Origin: an uncultured Clostridia bacterium
GTDB taxonomy: Bacteria; Bacillota; Clostridia; Christensenellales; Aristaeellaceae
Direction: 5' to 3'
Length of the DNA: 64,000 nucleotides
Assembly (NCBI GenBank): GCA_934621505.1
Contig: CAKTUU010000006.1
Span: forward strand, 22,006-86,005
Below are positions 40,671-47,568 of this stretch, one piece after another. Under the pieces are notes generated by a model. The model was given only the letters and a program-made list of their open reading frames with translations, was not told where the DNA came from and ran no database searches. The position numbers were made by a program, and so were the translations under genes. Numbering within the stretch: position 1 is the first letter of the stretch; every line of letters begins with the position of its first letter.

Positions 40671-41309
40671 CTAGTCCTCCTTATGCACCCCTGTAACCGA
40701 AAAGATGACCCACTGGGCGATGTTGACCGCGTGGTCGCCAATGCGCTCGTAGTATTTGGCGATCATCAGCAGGTCCAGGGCGTATTCCCCTTCCGTGGGG
40801 TCCTGAGCGATGCGGTCAATCAGCTTTTGCTTTACCTGGTCAAAATAGTCGTCCACCACGTCGTCGTTGCTGACAACCTTTTCTGCCAGTATTATATCAT
40901 GTTTTACAAAAGCATCAACACTTTGGGTTACCATTTGAATGACCGCCTGGGACATGGCGTGCATCAGCTGGCCGTTTTCAATATGGCGGCCGTTTAAAAA
41001 GCGGATGATTTCGGCAATGTCCTCGGCCTGGTCGCCGATGCGCTCCATATCGGTTATCATTTTCAGCGCGGCGGAAATTTGGCGCAAATCCCGGGCTACC
41101 GGCTGCTGCTGAAGCAGCAGCTTCAGGCACATGGATTCAATGCTGCGTTCCTTCTGGTCAATTTCCGCGTCCAGCGGGGCCACCTTTTCCGCGGCCGCGC
41201 CGCCCAGCAGCGCGTCGGACACGATGGAGATCACATCCTCGCACAAAGCGCCCATTTCAATCAGTTCCCGGTTCAGCAGCGCCAGCTGCTCGTCAAAACG
41301 GCTCCTCAT
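40671..41309 (-). CDS. phoU: Phosphate signalling protein PhoU
   Basis: A 212-residue all-helical protein with two PhoU repeats: the first with MGALCEDVISIVSDAL and E-x-x-x-D metal ligands, the second with MERIGDQAEDIAEIIRFL and YYERIGDHAVNIAQWV. PhoU links the state of the Pst transporter to PhoR and represses the regulon when phosphate is ample. Its ATG overlaps the pstB stop by one base (TGATG). Confidence 0.95.
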   Translation of the reverse strand: MRSRFDEQLALLNRELIEMGALCEDVISIVSDALLGGAAAEKVAPLDAEIDQKERSIESMCLKLLLQQQPVARDLRQISAALKMITDMERIGDQAEDIAEIIRFLNGRHIENGQLMHAMSQAVIQMVTQSVDAFVKHDIILAEKVVSNDDVVDDYFDQVKQKLIDRIAQDPTEGEYALDLLMIAKYYERIGDHAVNIAQWVIFSVTGVHKED

Positions 41310-42064
41310 CAGCCAAACCTCCCTGTAATATAATCCTCGGTGCGTTTATCCCTGGGCGAGGAGAACATCTGCTCCGTAGCGCCAAACTCCACCAGGTCGC
41401 CCAGCAGGAAAAACGCCGTGTAGTCGGAAATACGCACCGCCTGCTGCATGTTGTGGGTAACAATCACGATGGTGTACTTTTCCTTCAGCTGCAAGGCCAG
41501 CTCCTCAATGCGGGAGGTGGAAATGGGATCCAGGGCGCTGGTGGGTTCGTCCATCAGCAGCACGTCCGGCTCCACCGCCAGCGCCCGGGCGATGCACAGC
41601 CGCTGCTGCTGGCCGCCGGACAGGCCCAGGGCGTTCTTTTTCAGCCGGTCCTTGACCTCGCCCCAGATGGCCGCGCCCCGAAGGGAGGTTTCCACAATCT
41701 CGTCCAGACGAGCTTTGGCCTTTATACCATGGGTGCGGGGGCCGTAGGCAATGTTGTCGTAAATGCTCATGGGAAAGGGATTCGGCTTTTGAAACACCAT
41801 GCCGATCTGCCTGCGCAGCTCGTTTACATCGGTGGAAGGGGCGTAAATGTTCTGGCCCTTATACTGCACATCGCCGGTGATTTTAACCCCGGGAATCAAA
41901 TCGTTCATACGGTTCAGGGTTTTCAGAAAGGTGGATTTGCCGCAGCCGGAGGGGCCGATCAGGGCGGTGATGCTTTTTTCGGGAATATCGATGGTGATGT
42001 TTTTCAGCGCCTGCTGGGGCCCGTACCACAGGCACAGGTCGTTTACGGTAAGAATGCTGCTCAT
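41309..42064 (-). CDS. pstB: Phosphate ABC transporter ATP-binding protein
   Basis: A 251-residue ABC ATPase: Walker A GPSGCGKST, Q-loop VFQKPNPFPMSIYDN, signature LSGGQQQR, Walker B DVLLMDEP with SALDP D-loop, and VTHNMQQA switch His. The KPNPFPMSI stretch is specific for PstB. It provides energy for phosphate import through PstC/PstA. Overlaps pstA by four bases. Confidence 0.97.
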   Translation of the reverse strand: MSSILTVNDLCLWYGPQQALKNITIDIPEKSITALIGPSGCGKSTFLKTLNRMNDLIPGVKITGDVQYKGQNIYAPSTDVNELRRQIGMVFQKPNPFPMSIYDNIAYGPRTHGIKAKARLDEIVETSLRGAAIWGEVKDRLKKNALGLSGGQQQRLCIARALAVEPDVLLMDEPTSALDPISTSRIEELALQLKEKYTIVIVTHNMQQAVRISDYTAFFLLGDLVEFGATEQMFSSPRDKRTEDYITGRFG

Positions 42065-42918
42065 AATTCCTTTTTCCTCCTAAAGTAGCGGCCAACCCAT
42101 TCCGACGCCAGATTGATCAGCAGGGTCAGCACCAGCAAAATGGCGGCGATGGCAAAGGCTACGCCAAACTCGCCCTGTTCCTTGGCGTATACATACAGGG
42201 CCACGGTCAGGGTAGCCCCGGCGCTGCTGAGACCCTGCCAGAAGCCGTTCAGCGCATGGGCAAAACCGGCGGTAAACAGCAGCGCCGCGGATTCGCCTAA
42301 AATGCGTCCAACAGCCAGCAGGCTGCCGGTAATGATGCCGTCCACACAGCCGGGCAGCACCACCGTGCGAATCACCCGCCACTTGCCGGTCCCCAGGCCA
42401 AACGCGCCCTCCCGGTAGCTTTGGGGCACGGTTTTCAGGCTTTCCTGCGTGGTGCGGGTAATGGTGGGCAGGTTCATAATCACCAGAGTGAGCGCGCCCG
42501 CCATCAGAGAGGTTTGCATGTTCAAAAACTGGCAGAAGAACAGCATACCCACCAGGCCGTAAATGATGGACGGGATGCCGGACAGGGTTTCCGCAGCGTA
42601 TTCAATAACGGCCACCAGCTTTTTGTTGCCGGCGTATTCCGTCAGGTAAATGGCCGCGCCCACGCCCAGCGGCAGCACAATGGCCAGCGTAGCCACAACG
42701 ATGTACAGCGTGTTCAGAATATCCGGCAAAACGCCGATCTGCGCCTTCAGGTAGCTGGGCTTGGTGGACAAAAGCTGCCAGGTTACATTGGGCAGGCCCT
42801 TGGCCAGCACATAGCCAAACAAAAACAGCACCAGCGCGCCGGTCAGTCCTGTGGCCAGCCACATCAGCAGACGCAGCAGGACGATGCGCGCCCTGCGCCG
42901 GGTTGACATTTTGCGCAT
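42061..42918 (-). CDS. pstA: Phosphate ABC transporter permease PstA
   Basis: A 285-residue permease with six hydrophobic segments. The coupling EAA loop is in REGAFGLGTGKWRVIRTVVLPGCVDGIITG. A basic N-terminus (MRKMSTRRRARI) precedes helix 1; ATG 42918 follows GGAGGG. Forms the membrane channel with PstC. Four bases separate it from the pstC stop. Confidence 0.95.
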   Translation of the reverse strand: MRKMSTRRRARIVLLRLLMWLATGLTGALVLFLFGYVLAKGLPNVTWQLLSTKPSYLKAQIGVLPDILNTLYIVVATLAIVLPLGVGAAIYLTEYAGNKKLVAVIEYAAETLSGIPSIIYGLVGMLFFCQFLNMQTSLMAGALTLVIMNLPTITRTTQESLKTVPQSYREGAFGLGTGKWRVIRTVVLPGCVDGIITGSLLAVGRILGESAALLFTAGFAHALNGFWQGLSSAGATLTVALYVYAKEQGEFGVAFAIAAILLVLTLLINLASEWVGRYFRRKKEL

Positions 42919-42922
42919 CTTT

Positions 42923-43792
42923 TCAGCCCTCCTTGCGGCCCTTCAAAAAGAAGTTCAGGACCGCGTTGATCAGCATGATAAACAGGAACAGCACCAGCGC
43001 GATGGAAAACAGCGCCTGCCGCTGCAGGCCGGAGGCGTAAGACATTTCGCTGGCTACGGCGGTGGTCAGGAAGCGGACGCTTTGAAACAGATCCGGCATA
43101 TTGGGGGCGTTGCCGGATACCATCATCACCGCCATGGCCTCGCCAATGGCCCGGCCCACGCCCAGCACCACAGCCGCCGCGATGCCGCTTTTGGCCGCGG
43201 GCACCGATACGCGAAAATAGGTTTCCACCGGCGTGGCCCCAAGGGCCAGCGAAGCGTCCTCGTATTCTTTTGGCACGGCGTTTAAGGCGGAGACCGACAC
43301 CTTGATGATGGACGGCAGAATCATCACCGCCAGCACCAGCATGGCCGCCAGCAGGCTGGCTCCGTCCGGTACGTGAAACAGCCTGCGTATGCCGGGAACC
43401 AGCACCATCATGCCAATCAGGCCGTAGACCACGGACGGGATGCCCGCCAGCAGGCTTACCGCGCTCTGCATGATGTTTTTCACGGCTGGCGAAGCGATTT
43501 TGGACAGGTACACCGCCGTTAGAAAACCGATGGGCACGCCGATGACAATGGCCCCGGCCGTGCCGTATACGCTGGTCAGGATAAAGGGCAGAATACCATA
43601 GGCCGCGTCGCTGGAGATGGGGGCCCAGCGCTGGCCAAACAGAAAGTCCTTCAAACCGATTTGGCGGATGGCAGGCAGCCCAGCGACCACCAGATAAACG
43701 GTAATCAGCAGCACAAAGGCCACCGTAATCAGCCCCAGTACCAGGAACACGCCATGAACGGCTTTTTCCATTCGTTGCTTTCGATCCTTCAA
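42923..43792 (-). CDS. pstC: Phosphate ABC transporter permease PstC
   Basis: A 289-residue permease with six membrane helices, the PstC-specific GLKDFLFGQRWAPISSDAAYGILPF, and an EAA loop YEDASLALGATPVETYFRVSVPAAKSGI. The start is TTG 43792, seven bases after GAGGAGG. It is separated from pstS by 365 bp holding repeat copy B and hairpins, so pstC-phoR expression may be set lower than pstS. Confidence 0.95.
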   Translation of the reverse strand: MKDRKQRMEKAVHGVFLVLGLITVAFVLLITVYLVVAGLPAIRQIGLKDFLFGQRWAPISSDAAYGILPFILTSVYGTAGAIVIGVPIGFLTAVYLSKIASPAVKNIMQSAVSLLAGIPSVVYGLIGMMVLVPGIRRLFHVPDGASLLAAMLVLAVMILPSIIKVSVSALNAVPKEYEDASLALGATPVETYFRVSVPAAKSGIAAAVVLGVGRAIGEAMAVMMVSGNAPNMPDLFQSVRFLTTAVASEMSYASGLQRQALFSIALVLFLFIMLINAVLNFFLKGRKEG

Positions 43793-43807
43793 ACTGCTTC
43801 CTCCTCA

Positions 43808-43873
43808 TGGAATCCCTCCCGGATTCCACAAAACAGCATAGCCCCGGCCTGTCAAATCAGAAACCGGGGCTAT
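43808..43873 (-). other. Two hairpins in the pstS-pstC gap
   Basis: ATAGCCCCGG / CCGGGGCTAT (43839-43848 and 43864-43873), a perfect 10-bp stem, and TGGAATCC / GGATTCCA (43808-43826). They lie between repeat copy B and pstC and could stabilise the ends of processed pst transcripts. Confidence 0.6.
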
Positions 43874-43913
43874 GTCAAATCGATGTCAAGTCCTATGGAA
43901 AATGGGAAAAAGC

Positions 43914-44147
43914 CGACCCGCGCTTTTTCGCGGGCCAGCCAGACTGTCGAAAAACCCTTTTTGGGGAGTTGTCAGAGGGGCCGCAGCCCCTCTGACTATC
44001 ATCGTATCGCCTGGCTTTGCCAGGCGGGCGGGGAGTTTTCGGCTTTGCCGAAAACATTCCTCCAGTCCTTCGGCAGAAAAGATCGCCGTCAGGCGAGCTT
44101 TTTTGACGGACAGACCGGCCCGCGTTTTGCCGCGGGCCGGCGACAGG
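43914..44147 (-). repeat. Repeat element copy B inside the pst operon
   Basis: Read in the direction of the operon, pstS is followed by hairpin GGCCCGCGGCAAAACGCGGGCC (first ~20 bases shown as GGCCCGCGGCAAAACGCGGG), then the core beginning GTCCGTCAAAAAAGCTCG, hairpins TTTTCGGC/GCCGAAAA, GCCTGGC/GCCAGGC and TCAGAGGGG/CCCCTCTGA, ending GGGTTTTTCGACAGTCTGG, then a second, diverged copy of the hairpin (GGCCCGCG...CGCGGG) followed by GGCTTTTTCCC. Same order and ends as copies A and C. The flanking hairpins are imperfect copies of each other, so this insertion looks oldest. Confidence 0.75.
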
Positions 44148-44157
44148 TTTGGCTTGT

Positions 44158-44967
44158 TTACTTGGCTTCATCGGCCACAGGCACCGCGCCGGCGGCGCTG
44201 ATGATGGGCGCTGCTTCGGCGGAGATGGCGTAGTCGAAGAACTTCTGAGCGGTTTCAGACAGGGCGGCGCCTTCCTTGGTGACCAGCACGAAGGGGCGCT
44301 GCACCTTGTAGCTGCCATCCTTTACGGTATCCTCAGAGGGAACCACACCGTCCACGGACAGGGCCTTTACACTGTCCTTTACGGCTGCCAGAGAGGCGTA
44401 GCCGATGGCGTTGGGGTTCTGGCTGACGGCGGTCAGCACGTCGCCGGTGGAGGTCAGCTCCTGACGGTACTGGCAGGCGTCCTTGGTGCCGGTGATGGTT
44501 TCAAAGCCGTCGCGGGTACCGCTGCCGGCCTCACGCCCGATGAGTACGATTTCGGCGTCGTCACCGCCAACGTCTTTCCAATTGGTGATTTCGCCGGTAT
44601 AGATCTTTGCGATCGTATCCAGGGGCAGGTCGGCAACAGGGTTGGCCGGGTTGACCACGATGGCGATGCCGTCATAGGCCAGCACGGTTTCCACCAGGCC
44701 GTCGGCCTTTTCATCGTCCTTCAGGGCACGGCTGGACAGGCCGATGTCGCAGCGCCCTTCCTTGACGGCGGCAATGCCGGAGCCGGAACCGGTGGGGTTA
44801 TAGGTAAAGGCAACGCCGCTGTTCTGCTCCATAAAGCTCTCGCCCAAAGCGCCGATGACCTTTTCCATAGAAGTGGAACCATCCGTAGACACGCTGCCCT
44901 CCGCCATGGCCGCGCAAGCGCCAAGGGTCAAAACCAGGGCCAGCAGGATACTGACAAACTTCTTCAT
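44158..44967 (-). CDS. pstS: Phosphate-binding lipoprotein PstS
   Basis: A 269-residue solute-binding protein: lipoprotein signal with LTLGAC (Cys ~18), then the phosphate site residues in GSTSMEKV, NPTGSGSGIAAV, IGLSSRALKD and REAGSGTRDGFE, typical of short PstS proteins. It captures phosphate outside and delivers it to PstC/PstA. ATG 44967 is nine bases after AAGGAGG; ATG 44976 abuts it. It is first in the seven-gene phosphate operon. Confidence 0.95.
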   Translation of the reverse strand: MKKFVSILLALVLTLGACAAMAEGSVSTDGSTSMEKVIGALGESFMEQNSGVAFTYNPTGSGSGIAAVKEGRCDIGLSSRALKDDEKADGLVETVLAYDGIAIVVNPANPVADLPLDTIAKIYTGEITNWKDVGGDDAEIVLIGREAGSGTRDGFETITGTKDACQYRQELTSTGDVLTAVSQNPNAIGYASLAAVKDSVKALSVDGVVPSEDTVKDGSYKVQRPFVLVTKEGAALSETAQKFFDYAISAEAAPIISAAGAVPVADEAK

Positions 44968-45022
44968 ACCCAACATCCTCCTTACATTTCTCAGCCGGGT
45001 CTTCTTTTCACCCGACGCTGAC

Positions 45023-45066
45023 AGGATAAATCCCGCGTGTCAAAACCAAAACCGGAGGAACGTCAA
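45023..45066 (-). promoter_or_regulatory. Probable pstS promoter region
   Basis: On the minus strand a -10-like TATCCT (45028-45023) lies downstream of two hexamers TTGACA (45043-45038) and TTGACG (45066-45061), 23 bp apart, about two helical turns. The -10 lacks a good -35 at 17 bp, as expected of an activator-dependent promoter. Assignment as PhoP sites is inference. Confidence 0.45.
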
Positions 45067-45080
45067 ATGTATGTAAAAAA

Positions 45081-45302
45081 GCCGCGCCCCGTCAGGAGCG
45101 CGGCCAGACTGTCGAAAAACCCTTTTCGGGGAGTTGTCAGAGGGGCCGTACCCCCTCTGACTGGATTCGTATCGACCGGCTTTGCCGGTCGGGCGGGGAG
45201 TTTTCGGCTTTGCCGAAAACATTCCTCCAGTCCTTCGTCAGAAAAGATCGTTGTCAGACGAGCTTTTTTGACGGCCTGACCGCGCCCCGTCAGGAGCGCG
45301 GC
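45081..45302 (-). repeat. Repeat element copy C after the radical SAM gene
   Basis: In the direction of the radical SAM gene: hairpin CCGCGCTCCTGACGGGGCG... (45302-45280), core of 175 bases starting TCAGGCCGTCAAAAAAGCTC and ending GGGTTTTTCGACAGTCTGG, then the identical 23-base hairpin again (45104-45082) followed by CTTTTTTAC. Internal stems GTTTTCGGC/GCCGAAAAC, GACCGGC/GCCGGTC and GTCAGAGGGG/CCCCTCTGAC match those of copy B in position, the second with compensating base changes. Confidence 0.85.
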
Positions 45303-45322
45303 AGGAAAGAAACGCCTTTTGC

Positions 45323-46705
45323 TCACCCTTTTTTGGCCATTTTGCCGTAGGTGACAACGCCCCGCTTGTCGGGCAGGCTGTCCCAGATTTCATCCGCCAC
45401 GGGAGCCCAGGCCGCCGCGGCCTTTTCGCATTTATGGCAGTAGTCGCAGGCCCGCTCCGGAGCCTCCAGGTCGGTGGAGTGGGCGCCGGATTCATCCACA
45501 ATGCGGGTCAGTGCGCCGGGGTTGTCCAGAACGGGACAGGGCCGCAGCATGTTGTCGTTAAAGGGCTGGGCCTTGCGGTAGGCCATAAACAGCGGGGACT
45601 GGTAAGCCTGAAGCAGCGTCTTTTCCCGGATGTTGGAATCGGAATAGTGTACAAAGGCGCAGGGTTCCACATCGCCGTTGGCGTTGATGTGCAGGTAGCT
45701 CCGGCCCCCCGCGATGCAGCCGCCCACCGCGTCGCCGTCGTTCCAGAAGTCCATGGTAAAGATGGGCTTGGTCTGGCGGAATTTGTGAATCTGGTCGTAC
45801 ATGAATTTGCGCTGCTGGGCGGTGGCGATCAGTTCCGGCACAGCGTCCGCGCCGATGGGCATGTAGGTAAAGAACCAGGCGAATTTCGCGCCCATGTCAA
45901 TCATCGCGTCAAAATACTCCTCGCTGCCGATGACCTCGGTATTGGCGCTGGTATAGCAGCAGGAGATGCCAAACAGCAGCTTGCGGGCCTTCAGCCGCTC
46001 CATGGCCTCAATGACCTTGCGGTAGGTGCCCTGGCCCCGGCGGCTGTCTGTGGCGGCTTCAAAGCCCTCGATGCTGATGGCGGGCACAAAATTGTGAACC
46101 CGCAGCATTTCGTCGGCAAAGGCGTCGTCAATCAGCGTGCCGTTGGTAAAGGCCAAAAAGGCGCAGTCGGAGTGCTTTTCGCACAGACGGATCAAATCGT
46201 CCCTGCGCACCAGAGGCTCGCCGCCGGAGTAAATATAAATGTAGGTGCCCAGGGCCTTGCCCTGACGAATGATATCGTCCAGCTCGTCAAAGGACAGGTT
46301 CAGCTTGTTGCCATATTCCGCCGCCCAGCAGCCGGTGCAGTGCAGGTTGCAGGCGGACGTGGGGTCCATTAGAATGGCCCAGGGCACGTTGCACTGATAT
46401 TTTTCCTGCATTTTTTCCGACATGGGGGTGCCGATCATGGAGCCGTTCACCACGGCGGTTTCCACCAGCGCCTTGCGCTGGGCCGCGTCGATATCCGTCC
46501 ACAGGCTTTTAACCAGCCGGGCCCAGTTGTTGTTGGGGTCGCTGATGGCCTGCCGGACGGAATCCACCTGGCTGGAGATGCCGCCGCCCTTGTCGTGGGC
46601 CTGTAAATAATCCAGTACCTTGGGAATGTTGGTATCCGGGTCCTTGTCCAGATAGGCGTATACCTGCTTCATGGCAAAGCCCTTCAGCTTGTCCGAAATG
46701 TTCAT
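45323..46705 (-). CDS. Radical SAM protein with C-terminal cysteine cluster
   Basis: A 460-residue radical SAM enzyme. The N-terminal ~110 residues are helical (DKLKGFAMKQVYAYL...). The [4Fe-4S] site is DPTSACNLHCTGCWAAEYG (C-x3-C-x2-C, ~118-125), followed by YIYSGGEPLVRRDDL (GGEP). The C-terminal part contains GGCIAGGRSYLHINANGDVEPCAFVHYSD and later CPVLDNP and ACDYCHKCEKAA, suggesting an auxiliary SPASM-like cluster. It likely modifies a protein or peptide. No precursor gene is adjacent. Its terminator is the site of repeat copy C. Confidence 0.88.
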   Translation of the reverse strand: MNISDKLKGFAMKQVYAYLDKDPDTNIPKVLDYLQAHDKGGGISSQVDSVRQAISDPNNNWARLVKSLWTDIDAAQRKALVETAVVNGSMIGTPMSEKMQEKYQCNVPWAILMDPTSACNLHCTGCWAAEYGNKLNLSFDELDDIIRQGKALGTYIYIYSGGEPLVRRDDLIRLCEKHSDCAFLAFTNGTLIDDAFADEMLRVHNFVPAISIEGFEAATDSRRGQGTYRKVIEAMERLKARKLLFGISCCYTSANTEVIGSEEYFDAMIDMGAKFAWFFTYMPIGADAVPELIATAQQRKFMYDQIHKFRQTKPIFTMDFWNDGDAVGGCIAGGRSYLHINANGDVEPCAFVHYSDSNIREKTLLQAYQSPLFMAYRKAQPFNDNMLRPCPVLDNPGALTRIVDESGAHSTDLEAPERACDYCHKCEKAAAAWAPVADEIWDSLPDKRGVVTYGKMAKKG

Positions 46706-46833
46706 AAACCGTTGTACCTCCTTTTGTACCGTTGTCTGGCCTGCCTAGTATACCGGGCCTTGACGTTGTCCTCCATGGTCAAAATTTGTCCTTTGACAGA
46801 AAATACGGCATTTGCGGGCCTGTGACCGTTTTT

Positions 46834-46864
46834 CAGACATTTGGGGGTGGCTGTCTGTTTTTTG
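46834..46864 (+). terminator. Orphan stem-loop with T-tract
   Basis: CAGACA / TGTCTG with a 12-base loop followed by seven T residues, on the plus strand, in the gap between two divergent genes. There is no plus-strand gene upstream of it, so either a short unannotated RNA ends here or it is chance. Confidence 0.4.
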
Positions 46865-46886
46865 CGCAATCCGCCGGGCCTGACCG

Positions 46887-46916
46887 TTGCGGGCTTCCCC
46901 CGCGATTGGCTATGAT
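46887..46916 (+). promoter_or_regulatory. SigA promoter for the DUF308-MMPL operon, TTGCGG-18-TATGAT
   Basis: TTGCGG (46887-46892) and TATGAT (46911-46916), 18-bp spacing, 44 bases before the DUF308 start. Confidence 0.55.
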
Positions 46917-46959
46917 AGTCAGGCCCCAAGAGAAGGGGGCGAAACGGAGGTGAGCAAAC

Positions 46960-47562
46960 ATGACGCGGTCTGTAAAGCCGATTCGGGCCGCCAAGGCCTG
47001 CTATGTAATCATGTCCCTGCTGTTTTGCGCGCTGGGCGTGGTGCTGATTGTCAAACCGGAATTGTCTGTATCGGCGGTGGGCGTTGTGTCCGGCATGATG
47101 CTGATCGCTTTTGGCATTGTTAAGCTGATCGGTTACTTTTCCAAGGATCTGTACCGGCTGGCTTTTCAGTTCGACCTGGCCTTCGGCGTATTGCTGATTG
47201 CTTTGGGCGTGGTGGTGCTGCGCAGCCCGGACCGGGCGCTTTCCTTTCTGTGCCTGACGCTGGGCATCGCCATCATGGCGGACGGGCTGTTTAAGCTGCA
47301 ATCCGCCATGGACGCCAGACGCTTTGGCCTGAGCCAGTGGGGCCTGCTGCTGGGGCTGGCCATCTGCGCGGGGGTGATTGGCGCGGCGCTGACCCTGCGT
47401 CCCACGGACAGCGCCCGGGTGATGATGATTCTGCTGGGCGTCGGCATGCTGTTTGAGGGCGTTTTGAATCTGTGCATGGCGCTGTTTGCGATAAAAATCG
47501 TCAAGCATCAGCAGCCGGAGGTCAAAGAATTCTGGATTCATACGGAAGAAAGGCAGGAATGA
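46960..47562 (+). CDS. DUF308 (HdeD-like) membrane protein
   Basis: A 200-residue membrane protein with six hydrophobic segments in three internal repeats, each ending with a short G-I/L-x-x-L-x-G-x-x-x-L pattern, as in HdeD/DUF308 proteins. It is six bases before the MMPL transporter and starts with ATG after GGAGGTGAGC. A role with the transporter is inferred from the operon. Confidence 0.8.
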   Translation: MTRSVKPIRAAKACYVIMSLLFCALGVVLIVKPELSVSAVGVVSGMMLIAFGIVKLIGYFSKDLYRLAFQFDLAFGVLLIALGVVVLRSPDRALSFLCLTLGIAIMADGLFKLQSAMDARRFGLSQWGLLLGLAICAGVIGAALTLRPTDSARVMMILLGVGMLFEGVLNLCMALFAIKIVKHQQPEVKEFWIHTEERQE

Positions 47563-47568
47563 CGAAAG

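Noticed and set aside
45038..45066. Defined Pho box in front of pstS
   Set aside because: Two TTGAC(A/G) hexamers 23 bp apart are suggestive, but there is no clear set of 11-bp repeats, so I list it only as a low-confidence promoter region.
43914..45302. Composite transposon carrying pstS between two repeats
   Set aside because: Copies B and C have no transposase or long inverted ends, each is bounded by its own site's hairpin duplication, and pstS is in its normal operon place.
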